The notes beneath the pieces were generated by a model, which ran no database searches, had not been told where the DNA came from, and worked only from the letters and a program-made list of their open reading frames with translations. The translations under genes were made by a program, and so were the position numbers. Of a DNA stretch of 64,000 nucleotides, positions 1 through 52,732 are shown in pieces (within the stretch, counting starts at the first letter, position 1; every line of letters begins with the position of its first letter). Origin of the DNA: Tillus elongatus (Eukaryota > Arthropoda > Insecta > Coleoptera > Cleridae); the NCBI GenBank assembly GCA_964006375.1, contig OZ023270.1:56706036-56770035 (forward strand), read 5' to 3'.

Positions 1-295
1 TTAAACTTATCAAAAATACATATACTTTTCAAATGTAAACTCAGACTTTACAATTGAAAACATTTAAAATCTTTATATATCTATCTATAATTTAAACTTC
101 ACATTATTATTTCATATCTAATGCTTGGTAATTTTTGTCCTGTAAAATTTTAAGTACATGAAATTTAAAAAAAGAAATAGAAGAAGGGTTTAAAGAAAGG
201 GGAAGAGATAAAAATACAGTCAAGGCATTAAAGATATGTTGAAAAGAGAGCATCCTAAATTTTAAAAATATGGCTTTTTGAATATCTAACCTAAT
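1..295. other. Sep1 3' flank / probable 3' UTR
   Basis: AT-rich sequence downstream of the Sep1 stop on the minus strand. It probably contains the 3' UTR, but no poly(A) site could be fixed. No other coding or repeat signal was seen. Confidence 0.4.
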
Positions 296-38540
<38,245 letters not shown>

Positions 38541-39127
38541 ATTAAAGATATTAAATAAAATGGACAATTAAATGCGAAATAACTTTAAAATAACCATTAA
38601 AAATTCAACTTTTTGTATTATTTGAGGTAATTTTAACGTCAACAACCGGTGACATTAAACAACCAAACTTTTTTGTTCTGCTCGCTGTTCGCTGTTCAAT
38701 GTCCATATGTCATATGAGACTGATGGAAAAAGATAGAAAATACAAAATCCTTAGGCAATGGAATACATGTCTAAGCGAAAATCACATACTAAACAAGGAA
38801 AATATATTTTGGTTGACATTAGTAGGTGTGGCATTACGTGCTGCCAACAGCCGGAAAAAAAATCCCTCCGAAAATATAAAAAGTTCTGTAAGATAAAATA
38901 AGCTGATTTGAGATACAAACAAAAAAAATACATTTACAAATTCATTACAAAATGTTTTAAAAGACTACTCATTTTATGTTTCTCACAACATTTTTAAATG
39001 GTACCTAGACTGACTCAAAAATTGTTTTTTTTAATTTTGTAACCACCTATTAGTTCTTCTTTACAAATAGAACGATGTTCTCCTTTACAGGCAGAACGGT
39101 GATCTTCTTTAAAAGTAGAACGATGCA
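38541..39127. other. Sep1 upstream region
   Basis: Immediately upstream (minus strand) of the Sep1 ATG. It should contain the 5' UTR and promoter, but no TATA box or initiator can be assigned. 39055-39125 holds three short direct repeats of the type AGAACGATG(T/C). Confidence 0.4.
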
Positions 39128-39231
39128 CAATGTTAGAGGTCTTTTGCTTATAGTTTAGAAATGCCTACCATATAACAGTATCTGTTAGTGAATTTTCAGG
39201 CATTTCTAAACTATAAGCAAAAGACTTCTAA

Positions 39232-39236
<5 letters not shown>
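39128..39236. repeat. Near-perfect 39-bp inverted repeat (hairpin)
   Basis: CAATGTTAGAGGTCTTTTGC... at 39128-39166 is matched by its reverse complement at 39198-39236 with about one mismatch. The 31-nt loop contains GTTAGTGAATTTTC, the terminal word of the (TA)n-core repeats. A TA array follows directly. Confidence 0.85.

Positions 39237-39303
<67 letters not shown>
39237..39303. repeat. (TA)n array 6
   Basis: About 67 bp TA tract. Confidence 0.97.
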
Positions 39304-39306
<3 letters not shown>

Positions 39307-39959
39307 ACCGATAACTCGAATAATAATTGGCCAACCTTGATCAAATTTGGTACGTACCTTCCTTTTAGAAGTGGATTGGACAAGTTCGTTAGCCAGGAAA
39401 ATCTGCCCAGATTTTCCCGGAAAATTTTATGTTTTCTTTTGAAAATAATTATATCTTCGAAAATAACAAAGTAAGGACGACTAAATTTGGCACGCGTGTT
39501 TATATTATAAAAAGTGAACCATATACCCAAATCTAGGTCTAAAAACAAAAAAGTTATAGGCATAAAAAATATTTGGGGTTTTCTTCGAAACGTCAAAGTC
39601 GCGATCTCAAACGTCAAATCTGGTAACATTTAGGCAACGAAGTTGAAACAAATACGAGTTATGTAATAAAAATGTCGCAAGAAGAGTGTTCTGCAAACCC
39701 TTAAGTTTCAGTTTCAACCGTCATTGTCCTTCAGTGTACTGCAATTTTCCAGATAACTAATTTCAAATAGACCCTTTCTCTGATGCATTGACAATAGTTT
39801 TAGTTAAGTTTATGGTTTAGCCGTCTATAATTTTTAGCTACTTTTTTAGAAAAAATTCGTTGAGGAGACCGCGACTTTTGAATTTTAAAATGATTTCTTC
39901 AACTGGGTGCAAACTAGGCTCTCTACAATCCATATCCGGCTTTAGTTTCAGTTTTTTCT

Positions 39960-40089
<130 letters not shown>

Positions 40090-40460
40090 GGTGACGCTAC
40101 GGTAAAGCTTAATATAATAGACAATAATTTGGCTGGATTTTCCATTACATGTATTTAACATTTACCTAATAGTTTTTCATACATAGAACATTATTACATA
40201 CATAGAAATACCCAAAAACATATTAGTGAACAGCAAAAGGCTTTGAAAATCCAAAAAAATCGAATTATTATCATATGGTGTTACCGCGAACGTTCTGCTA
40301 TTGGTCGTGACGTAGTTGGATAGTAACTAAATATCGTGTTTACATTTGCCTAATGGTATAATAAGTATGGTCGTTTGTTTGTCAACATTGTGGTGAATTT
40401 TATTCGTTTATTGTTTTTCTCCTAATAGTTGAATAGTGTAAAAATAGTGTGGGTAATAAA

Positions 40461-40591
40461 ATGTGAGACAAAGGTTTCCGACAGCCGCAATCCGATAATT
40501 TGTCAAAAACTTACTCATATATGATGACGTCATTCTTTGGTGAAAATCCAGACTTCATAAGTGCTGAAATAAAATGAGCAAAAGCTGGAAG
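40461..40591 (+). pseudogene. Exon-like fragment with two TGA codons
   Basis: From ATG at 40461 the frame reads, with TGA at codon 2 and near the end, DKGFRQPQSDNLSKTYSYMM then TSFFGENPDFISAEIK and AKAG. It is followed by GTATGTG, a plausible donor. The composition is protein-like and dissimilar to surrounding AT-rich DNA. It lies 375 bp inside the putative mariner-type terminus at 40087, so it may be transposon-derived. Protein family not recognised. Confidence 0.4.
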
Positions 40592-42171
40592 GTATGTGTA
40601 AATAAGTCAATGCTAGTTGAACACATATTATGCAAGTATATCATGTACTTACTTATGTAATTTATAATATATTTTGCTTTGAATGAAATTAACATGACAT
40701 GACAACAACATAACCTCAAATAACAATATGTTTTTGATAGAATAATGTTGTCAGAATTAATTACAGATAATTAATGGAAACAAACCCGATAATTTAGTTA
40801 ATTAATAACCATGAGTTTTGCCGGTTGTTAATACTAAGACTAATATGTAAACTTAATACTTAATATGTACAGATAAACATACCTGGACCACAGGGTTTTC
40901 TCAGATAACCGTGGATTTTCCCTTCATCCCGTTTTGCACAATAGCTTTATAATTGGACCCACTTTTGGAACAATCAAAAATAGTTTCTCTGGAGTTTTTA
41001 TAGTGGTATCTGTACACATTGGTACTATACAGTATTTATATAAGCCTTATTTTTCATATTATCATATAAAATCACGTGCAAAGCCAAGATTCAATCAATA
41101 ACTTGCAACACAGGATGTAAACACAGAGAAGCAAGTTCATTGTTGACTATTGTACTGTCCCGTGACGTCACAGATCATGGGCAAAAAATATCGGTGTTTG
41201 AAATCAATTATGAAATTCGTATTTGCAAATATTTATTCATCGTTACTTTTGTATTATGTGAAATGAAAAAATTATTAAAAATCATCTTTGTGCGATGTCT
41301 ATCAGATGTGATCAGAAAAAACATGCAAATTATCTGTTGTTATGATACAAGATCCGAGAAAGAATTGTATACGTTAATTATAAGGTGTCTTGAGCTGTAT
41401 CTTGATGCGTACTTTTTTTTTTCGAATGGGCTTATATTATTGCACTTTTTGTATTATTTGTATGATTTTGTAATTTTTATAACTGGTTTTGGTTGAATCC
41501 ATAGGTTAAAACGTTTGCTAAGGCTAATAATAATTTAACAATAATAAAAAAACAGTGAAACATTGTTATAAGGTTGATGAGTAAGAAAAAGACAGCACCT
41601 CCTTTTTAGGCCCATTTCTCTGTCGGGGTCCCTTCCATTTCAAGGTAACAGCACAATGTTGACGTACTTCTCACGACAGTAACAACTTGGTTGTGAAGTG
41701 TTTACGCAGAGTTGGTTTTTCATTCTTTTAGATTTTAATTAAACAAACTGATTTAAGGGCAAGTCAAGAAGGTCATTTGGCCGGATTTTGTGTAAACAGT
41801 ACATCAGGAGGTTTTTTATTTCGTTAATAAAATCGCAAAAAAACTCATGTCGCAACCACGTTAATTACTGTCGCGAGTTGCTCGTCTATGGTGTGGTTAG
41901 GGTTTAATGGTTTAACGTTCTCCTTATTCTAATAGGCTGGCGAATTGTTAGAAGAATTTGAACCATTAACGAAGAACAAGAAGAATAATAACCAACAAAA
42001 ATATGATTTTAACCTCAAAAGAAAACGTGTTTTTCTAGTTGTTTACACAGTAGAGAATACGGGTTGTTTTGTAGTTATTTTCCGTAAATGAAAATTAACG
42101 AGAATAAAATTTGTATTTTTAGTTTAATATAAACAGTTCCCAAAGGTTTCTGAACGTATTTACCTTACGAA
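40592..42171. other. Intergenic / upstream region of the acidic-protein gene
   Basis: AT-rich; an open frame at 41140-41496 (118 codons, very hydrophobic and cysteine-rich) has no recognisable domain and is probably chance. GC content rises slightly near 41600-41700. No promoter motif can be assigned. Confidence 0.4.
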
Positions 42172-42279
42172 ATGGAGAAGAAAAGTGTAAATGGAAAAAG
42201 GAAACTGGAGAGCTCAGAAAAAGAAATAAAGAAAACAGAAGACCCAGCGGCGGAATTAAATAGTGATAGTGATGATGAG
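42172..42279 (+). CDS. Acidic-protein gene, coding exon 1
   Basis: ATG at 42172 opens a 36-codon exon (MEKKSVNGKRKLESSEKEIK ... SDSDDE) that ends at a GTAAAT donor in phase 0. The basic start followed by an acidic serine stretch suggests a nuclear protein with an early NLS-like GKRKLE. It joins in frame to the exon at 45701-45965. It is divergent from Sep1, starting about 3.6 kb away. I do not recognise the protein. Acidic Ser/Asp/Glu-rich tails occur in CFDP1-type chromatin factors and in piggyBac transposase N-termini, and neither can be asserted. Confidence 0.6.
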
Positions 42280-42768
42280 GTAAATTGATAAACACTTAGC
42301 TTATATAGGCAAAATGTTATTATATTAAACAGGTGTTGTTTAGTAAACATACTGCAGAAATTCAAGAAGTGATTGAATTTGAATTTATCGCCCTGTATCT
42401 TTGAAAAGGTGGCTTTCTCGTGAAAGCACAAAATATGGTAATCGTACAGCTGAGCTCTCACAATACGTTAAGTTTACCATGTGCACCTGAGAATTAGTGT
42501 TGACTAGTGAATGATTCAACTCACTGGGTCGACACATTAGTGAATCAAGTGAATTGACACAGTGGCTTATCCTAAGGAATCACAGAATATTTTTAGTTTT
42601 CTACATGTACAAGCAAGTTAAGGTTTTAGGAGTCATAAATCATAATACCCCTTAAAAAGAAGAATGGGTTGAGAGGAATTCTGATGACTTATTAACACAA
42701 CATGTAGATTCATGGAGTGTTTCAATATTTGAGAGTTAGTAGAATACAATACAACTCTTGGGACTCTG

Positions 42769-43720
42769 AAAAAACTTTTCAGAAACATGCTTAGAAACCC
42801 CCTCCCTCCTACTGGATGCACAAACCACAAGAAAAATTCGTTTATTTGCATGCTGATGACCTCCTGGACAGTTTGAGATGAAATGACTGCTGATACATAA
42901 AGTTTGGTATCTTACATGCACGCTGACAGTAATGTTACCTTTTGTTCGCTTGCCTTTACAGAGTTATTGACATGTCAAGTTTTTTACACATTATATACTT
43001 TAAACAATTTCTCAGCAGCTGATAGATAAAGTTTGATATCTCGCATGCATGCTGACACTATTCTTACCTTTTGTTCTCTTGCGTTTGCCGAGTTATTTTC
43101 ATGTAAAGTTTTTACACATTACATACTTTAAACAATATCTCAGCAGCTGGTAGATAAAGTTTGGTGTTTCGCACGTACGCTTGAGATACCAAACTGTATC
43201 TACCAGTTGCTGAGATATTGTTTAAAAAGTATGTAATGTGTAAAAAACTTTGCATGCAAATAACTCGGCAAACGCAAGAGAACAAAAGTTAAGAATAGTG
43301 TCAGCATACGTGCGAGATACCAAACTTTATCTACCAGTTGCTGAGATATTGTTTAAAAAGTATGTAATTTGTAAAAAACTTTGCATGCAAATAACTCGGC
43401 AAACACAAGAGAACAAAAGTTAAGAATAGTGTCAGCATACGTGCGAGATACCAAACTTTATCTATTATTAGCAGCTGAGAAATTGTTTTAAGTATGTAAT
43501 GTGTAAAAAACTTTACACGTAAATAACTCGGCAAACGCAAGAGAACAAAAGGTAACATTACTGTCAGCGTGCATGTAAGATACCAAACTTAGGTATCAGC
43601 AGTCATTTCATCTCAAATTGTCCAGGAGGTCATCAGCATGCAAATTAACGAATTTTTCTTGTGGTTTGTGCATCCAGTAGGAGGGAGGGGGTTTCTAAGC
43701 ATGTTTCTGAAAAGTTTTTT
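42769..43720. mobile_element. FB-like foldback element with tandemly repeated arms
   Basis: About 950 bp. The outer arms are reverse complements (AACATGCTTAGAAACCCCCT at left, AGGGGGTTTCTAAGCATGTT at right, then CCTGGACAGTTTGAGATGAA / TTCATCTCAAATTGTCCAGG). Inward, each arm consists of units of about 120 bp (core CTTTGCATGCAAATAACTCG-GCAAACGCAAGAGAACAAAA, with TAGATAAAGTTTGGTATCTC). About two units face one way and three the other, meeting near 43185. This arm-of-tandem-repeats layout is that of Foldback transposons. No coding sequence. Confidence 0.82.
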
Positions 43721-43730
43721 CTAAAAGTCT

Positions 43731-44292
<562 letters not shown>

Positions 44293-44580
44293 AGCGTTCG
44301 GCTGGTTCTCTGCAAATTTAACCAATAAACACTTAAATGTAACAATATTATGTTTTTTTACATTTTTTGTAGATGCTGTTGGACCTATTTTTAGATGTAT
44401 TTGATACAGGCAGAAATATATTAAAAAGTATAAAATATTTATTACATCTTATTCAATTAAAAGAAGTACAACCCGACAACACTGTATGTGGTATGAACGT
44501 TTCTGTTTCATATCTTGGCTACGCCGTTTAGGATGCGCTGTGTGACACCCTCAATTCAAAAATTACCTATTTTTATTACA

Positions 44581-44700
<120 letters not shown>

Positions 44701-44851
44701 GTCAAGCTTTCGTCATGGTAATATAACTTTTTCTTAAAAAAATGGTGGGATAGCAGCCAATTGGCAGACAAAAACTCTGTATTGTACTGCTGAGCTTTGA
44801 TAATTATTTATTATTTTATCCTCATGCAAGTCCCAAGTTCCACCTTAGTAT

Positions 44852-45043
44852 ATGCGAGATAGTGGATTAGGAGAATTTCCAGCCCGCGAAATTAAAGTTA
44901 CAAACTTAGAAGAAAGAGAAAATTGTTCTCTATGTGACTATAAAAAAAGAAGACGAACATCTTATGTATGTTATAGCTGCCAGCGCCCGATCTGCCTTGA
45001 GCGTGCAAGAAAGGTATGCCAGATTGTACGGATTCTGTCTAAG
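44852..45043 (+). pseudogene. piggyBac-type transposase C-terminal Cys-rich domain (fragment)
   Basis: The reading contains NCSLCDYKKRRRTSYVCYSC followed by QRPICLERARKVC. This C-x2-C .. C-x2-C .. C spacing with an intervening KRRRT is the C-terminal cysteine-rich DNA-binding domain of piggyBac-like transposases (family pattern: C-x2-C, K-R-T--C--C--PLC). The canonical terminal His is not visible. The catalytic domain is absent upstream. It lies in the intron between the two acidic exons. Confidence 0.6.
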
Positions 45044-45046
45044 TAA

Positions 45047-45700
45047 AGGGGTTGCCAGTTTTTTTCTTATGGTTTGTAAGGCGGAATTGTTTTTTGAGTT
45101 ATGTAGTTTTATGATTTGTAATGTAAAAATAGATTACATTTGGATTGAATGCTTTTCCTTTTTTATTTTTCCACTGCTTTTTTGAGAAATGAAAAAATTA
45201 TTCACATCAAGTCATCCATCATAATCTTATTATATATATTTTTGGGAAATCAGAAACTAAAAACACATAATGTAATTACTTTATATTAAGCTAAATGAGC
45301 ATACATTCCTACTGCAGTGTGATTTCAACAAAAATTAGAATGGAACATATATTTATTTGAAAAAATCAAATTGCTGTCTGTCAGACGTACGGTTAGTTTA
45401 TGTCACAGATCTAAGTCATTGGTACATGAAGGTTAAATTGAACTTGGAAAAATTGAATAAGAAGAAACATTTAAAAAAAAATTGTTAAATTTGAAGTAAA
45501 GTTGATAAGCGTCAATCTGACATATGCAAGTTAACTGTATTTAATTTTATTTTATTTTTGTCAAGGATATATAAATAGGGGTAGTGTTTTAAAAAGTTCT
45601 TATCTTTCTTTGTTTAATAAATTTTCGTTAAAAGTAATTTTTATTTTTCCTAGGTAAATAGTACAATATACATATACCTACATATTCATACATGTTATAG
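45047..45700. other. Intron of the acidic-protein gene, unassigned part
   Basis: AT-rich, no feature seen. It ends with the CATGTTATAG acceptor of exon 2. Confidence 0.45.
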
Positions 45701-45965
45701 GACAACCTCTTCAACACTGTAGAGGAAGATCCAGATTCTTCCGATTCAGATGATGATTTGGTCGGTGAATCTGATGAAGAAAGTAATTATGAGCCTGAAG
45801 AGAGTGAGGAGAATGAAATTGAAGATGGAAGTAAATCCAGTAACAGTGAAGGTGAGAATGAAAGTGAACCAAATAGTGATACTGAAGTAGAGTCACATGG
45901 AAAAGCAAGTGAAAGAAATAAAGGCAGACAAGAGAATAAAAGAACAAAAAACAAATTATCTACAG
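45701..45965 (+). CDS. Acidic-protein gene, coding exon 2
   Basis: Acceptor CATGTTATAG, then 88 codons plus one base, in phase with exon 1, ending at a GTAATT donor. The peptide is dominated by S, D and E (DSSDSDDDLVGESDEESNYE, then EESEENEIEDG) and closes with a basic stretch (RQENKRTKNK). The composition implies an intrinsically disordered, CK2-phosphorylatable segment with an NLS-like end (inference). The next exon is not identified. A nearly identical partial copy is at 50595-50820. Confidence 0.6.
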
Positions 45966-46237
45966 GTAATTATATAGACAGATCATAAGTAATTAGTGTG
46001 TATAGTAGCCCTCAAAATTGATACTCTGAGGATGCACAAATATTTACGTCCATTCCGAAACATCGCTCAGCTGTTTGAATTTCACACAGCATTGCCACGT
46101 CCAGTTCCAGAATCAATAATTATATTAAATCAGTTAAAATAATTAAATCAAATAAATAGTGAAATACTACTGTACTTTAAAGCATAACCCTTAATAATTA
46201 ATATATAATATAATCTGAACTGAAAAATTAGGAAATC

Positions 46238-46238
<1 letters not shown>

Positions 46239-46322
<84 letters not shown>
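46239..46322. repeat. (TA)n array 10
   Basis: TA tract 3' of the acidic exon 2, matching in position the array at 51099-51250 in the duplicate. Confidence 0.97.
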
Positions 46323-46325
<3 letters not shown>

Positions 46326-47065
46326 ATTTTTATTGGCCACCTTGGGTACAAGCCGTACATGTGACAGGTCATATGTATACATGAAAAAAATATAGTCCAG
46401 AACAAATAATCAAGAAAAACAAAAAAAAGACTAATTAAAAGTTAAATGTCTGTAAACAAAGACAGAATAAGTTGAAGTCTAAAATATGTACAAACAAAAA
46501 AGAAAACGTGTATAAATAAAAAAACAGCATGTTAAGAACCTAAATATATATAAATATAAACAAGATATACGTACTCAAAAATTCACCAATATGTCACTAA
46601 ATAAAATATACAAACAAATGGTTTAATATAAACAACGATAAAATTCACACAAACAAATCAAGATACAAACACGCCAGCAGACAAAATATGAAAACCCGCA
46701 AACAACTCCCAGAGTAAACAAAGCAAAAAAAGAGAAACAAAACAAAACAGACAATCAACACCAAATGATGAACCCTACATATCATGAACCCTGAATCACC
46801 GACTAGCGAAACCCAGGAAATCTTCGTGGCTGTAAAATGCTTTCTTAACTAAAAATTGTTTAACTTCTCTCTTAAATGTATCAAAAGTTCTTATTTTTCT
46901 ATACTCAGCTGGTAAAGCATTGAAAGACACAATACAGTTGTAATAGGGGCCATGTTTATATTTTGTTGTTCTGTGAAGCAGTATTCGTAATGAAGCCTGG
47001 TTATGCGTCTCATAATCATGATAGGAGGAGTTACAGGTAAACAGTTCCAAATTATTCATTGCAAA
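46323..47065 (-). mobile_element. LINE 3' end (C-terminal ORF2 tail and 3' UTR)
   Basis: Minus-strand reading 47060-46800 (SLRILLHRTTKYKHGPYYNC, FNALPAEYRKI, FKREVKQFL) is the characteristic C-terminal tail of CR1/Jockey-like ORF2 (F-LP--ir----F---lk-fL). The 3' UTR runs to 46323 and is homologous to 11745-12082. It lies between two TA arrays. Confidence 0.75.
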
Positions 47066-47071
47066 ACACAC

Positions 47072-47074
<3 letters not shown>

Positions 47075-47161
<87 letters not shown>
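47075..47161. repeat. (TA)n array 11
   Basis: TA tract followed by GATAAGCAAGGTTTACAGAT, as in the duplicate at 51536. Confidence 0.97.
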
Positions 47162-47164
<3 letters not shown>

Positions 47165-47545
47165 AAGCAAGGTTTACAGATAAGATAGGTTGTCTGCTAA
47201 CTCTGAGGGGGGAAAGACGCGAGGGGAGGGTAATACGTCGTGTGTATTCTAAATGTGAATAACACCTATAGTTTCAGATTGCGTTTTGGTGTTTTAAATA
47301 ACATTTATTAGATATTAGTTTAACTTTGCTAGTTACGGATTTATTTTAATGTTTATTTTGTATGAAATAGCATTTTAATCGAAACTATTGTGTTAAAGAC
47401 AAGATCTTATTTTTTGAGGTGTTGTGTTGTAAACATAACTGCACAATGAATCAACGGTATTACGAATTGAACGTTATTTATTCAAGATTATTTTTATATT
47501 CAACAATTAAATCGGTGAATCGTCATAAATATAAATATGTGTTCA
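47162..47545. repeat. Duplicated segment, unit 1
   Basis: Matches 51536-51911 plus 52372-52392 almost base for base (CGCGAGGGGAGGGTAATACG shared). The insertion site of the SINE at 51912 is empty here (ACAATTAAATCGGTGAATCG near 47507). Confidence 0.85.
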
Positions 47546-47561
47546 ATGAAGAAAAAAATTT

Positions 47562-48927
<1,366 letters not shown>

Positions 48928-48929
48928 AG

Positions 48930-48933
<4 letters not shown>

Positions 48934-49017
<84 letters not shown>
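48934..49017. repeat. (TA)n array 13
   Basis: TA tract between long copy C and the solo LTR; corresponds to array 17 in the duplicate. Confidence 0.97.
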
Positions 49018-49021
<4 letters not shown>

Positions 49022-49104
49022 GGTAACCCTGTTCTAATTTATCCAAAAAGTTAAAACTTTATTTAATTAGAAACTACAATGTGTTATTTATATTAATATT
49101 ATAA

Positions 49105-50512
<1,408 letters not shown>

Positions 50513-50594
50513 AATTAAAGTAATTTTGAACAGAGAGATAAGAGTGAACTCGATGTGTCACAATTACCGACTGCTAACTTTTACATGTTGTTCT

Positions 50595-50820
50595 TCTGAT
50601 TCAGATGATGATTTCGTAGCTGAATCTGATGAAGAAAGTAATTATGAGCCTGAAGAGAGTGAGGAGGATGAAATTGAAGATGGAAGTAAATCCAGTAACA
50701 GTGGAGCTGAGAATGAAAGTGAACCAAATAGTGATACTGAAGTAGAGTCACATGAAAAAGCAAGTGAAAGCAATAAAGGCAGACAAGAGAATAAGAGAAC
50801 AAAAAATAAATTATCTACAG
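50595..50820 (+). pseudogene. Duplicate of acidic-protein exon 2 (5' end replaced by LTR)
   Basis: From TTCTTCTGATTCAGATG the sequence follows exon 2 at 45731-45965 closely, keeps the frame and the GTAATT donor, and has a few substitutions (for example S-E-G to S-G-A). The first 10 codons or so and the acceptor are missing; the join is to the end of the solo LTR. Without an acceptor it is unlikely to be spliced correctly, though the frame is intact. Confidence 0.82.
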
Positions 50821-51095
50821 GTAATTATATACATACATGATAAGTAATTAGTGTGTATAGGTAGTCCTCAAAATTGATACTCTAAGGATACACGAATATT
50901 TATGTCCATTCCGAAACATCGCTCAGCTGTTTGAATTTCACACAACATTTCCACGTCCAATGCCAGAATCAATAATGATATTAAATCAGTTAAAATAATT
51001 AAATCAAAAATAAATAGTGAAATACTACTGTAGTTTTAAGCATAACTCTTAACAATTAATATATAATATAGGCTGGACTGAAAAATTAGGAAATC

Positions 51096-51255
<160 letters not shown>

Positions 51256-51318
51256 TTTGGAATATTGCACTACACTGTAATCACTTTTAAATATACACTT
51301 TATTTCTTTAATGTACGT

Positions 51319-51432
51319 TTGTGATTTCTTATTGGTTTGCGTGGACTGCAGTTTTGAACCATCACACACGCTGATGATGAACCGAGACGGTTCGAAACTG
51401 CAGTCCACGCAAACCAATAAGAAATCACAAAG
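51319..51432. repeat. Foldback with 42-bp near-perfect arms
   Basis: TTGTGATTTCTTATTGGTTT... (51319-51360) pairs with the reverse complement at 51390-51432 (...AAACCAATAAGAAATCACAA). The loop holds CTGATGATGAACCGAGACGG, a word type also seen in the centre of the foldback at 32616-32974 (GAGGATGGCTCAATAATGGG). It lies between two TA arrays. Confidence 0.82.
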
Positions 51433-51450
51433 GTACAGTAAAGAAATAAA

Positions 51451-51453
<3 letters not shown>

Positions 51454-51509
<56 letters not shown>
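51454..51509. repeat. (TA)n array 16
   Basis: About 56 bp TA tract, then (ATACATAT)n-like sequence. Confidence 0.97.
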
Positions 51510-51511
<2 letters not shown>

Positions 51512-51911
51512 AATACATATACATATACATATACGATAAGCAAGGTTTATAGATTAGATAGGTTGTCTGCTAACTCTGAGGGGGGAAAGACGCGAGGGGA
51601 GGGTAATACGTCGTGTGTATTCTAAATGTGAATAACACCTATAGTTTCAGATTGCGTTTTGGTGTTTTAAATAACATTTATTAGAAATTTGTTTAACTTT
51701 GCTTCAAAATTTTCTGATACGATCAGTGATGAATTTATTTTAATGTTTATTTTGTATGAAATAGCATTTTAATCGAAACTATTGTCTTAAAGACAACATC
51801 TTATTTTTTGAGGTGTTGTGTTGTAAAGATAACTGCACAGTGCATCAACGGTATTACGAATTGAACGTTATTTATTCAAGAGTATTTTTATATTCAACAA
51901 TTAAATCAGTG

Positions 51912-52360
51912 GTTCAGAGGTAAGAACGTGTGCCTCTGAACCGAAGGGTACTGGGTTCGATCCCGGGGTACTCCTTTCACTTTTTTACTACGAACTGTAA
52001 AATTAACATCAACCGAGGTTTTGGCATTGTATTTGAACAAGTTGAATGTCTGCACGTTCCGCTCTTCGGAGGGGGCGTAAAGCCGTCGGTCCCGTGTCCA
52101 TGCGATGTTGGGCACGTTAAAGATCCCTACCCTCCTTACAGAAAGACAGGGGTTCGGCAAAACATTCCGCCCTTCGGAGTGGGCGTAAATCTATCGGTCC
52201 CGTGTCCACGCGATGTTGGGCACGTTAAAGATCCCCACCTTCCTTACAGAAAGGCAGGAGTTCGGAAAAATTTCCAGGATAGTGAGGTGAAACTGCTCCC
52301 TGGCGTCGGTGATTGGCCATAGTCGCGGAAATAGGCCGACGTTAAAGAAACAAAACACAC
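51912..52360 (+). mobile_element. tRNA-derived SINE, 449 bp, 15-bp target duplication
   Basis: Flanked by ACAATTAAATCAGTG (51897-51911 and 52361-52375; the edge is ambiguous by a few bases). Pol III box A (TGGTTCAGAGGTA, 51910) and box B (GGTTCGATCCC, 51954-51964) lie in a tRNA-like head. The body carries two tandem units of 108 bp (starting 52057 and 52165), each with CTTCGGAG-GGGCGTAAA and GTTGGGCACGTTAAAGATCC. The end is ACACACACA. Unit 1 at 47507 shows the site without the insertion. It resembles SINEs with a duplicated central domain. Confidence 0.87.
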
Positions 52361-52390
52361 ACAATTAAATCAGTGAATCGTCATAAATGT

Positions 52391-52392
<2 letters not shown>

Positions 52393-52469
<77 letters not shown>
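52393..52469. repeat. (TA)n array 17
   Basis: About 77 bp TA tract. Confidence 0.97.
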
Positions 52470-52470
<1 letters not shown>

Positions 52471-52499
52471 CCTTTTTTTTCATTAAGCACTAAGCACAT

Positions 52500-52556
52500 A
52501 TCTACAATCACCGACGCCAGGGAGCAGTTTCACCTCACTATCCTGGAAATTTTGCC
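52500..52556 (-). mobile_element. SINE 3' fragment (inverted)
   Basis: CACCGACGCCAGGGAGCAGT and TTTCACCTCACTATCCTGGA are the reverse complement of the 3' part of the SINE at 51912-52360. Confidence 0.75.
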
Positions 52557-52557
52557 G

Positions 52558-52732
52558 TTAGTTAGGTAACACTGTTCTAATTTATCCAAAAAGCTAAAAC
52601 TTTATTTAATTAGAAACTACAGTGTGTTACTTATATTATTATTATAAAATATAAATCAAAGTAATTTTGAACAGAGAGATAAGAGTGAACTCGATACGTC
52701 ACAATTACTGACGCTAACTTTTACATGTTGCG
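52558..52732 (-). repeat. Errantivirus-like 3' LTR
   Basis: Shares GTAACACTGTTCTAATTTAT with 59946 and, as a whole, matches the split solo LTR at 49018-50592. AATAAAG on the minus strand gives a poly(A) signal. The outer start (near 52732) is set by the end of shared sequence and may be longer. Confidence 0.75.

Noticed and set aside
38699..38896. A small plus-strand gene upstream of Sep1
   Set aside because: No recognisable domain or supporting signals; it lies in the likely Sep1 promoter region.
41140..41496. A 118-codon membrane protein gene
   Set aside because: Hydrophobic composition is what AT-rich DNA gives by chance; no domain, no splice context, no repeat of it elsewhere in the window.
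42636..43560. A CRISPR-like array
   Set aside because: Repeats are about 120-bp adjacent units in inverted arms without spacers, and the window is eukaryotic; it fits a foldback element.
51912..51980. A functional tRNA gene
   Set aside because: No matching 5' acceptor strand, a 449-bp unit with target duplications, and an empty site in the duplicate; it is a SINE head.
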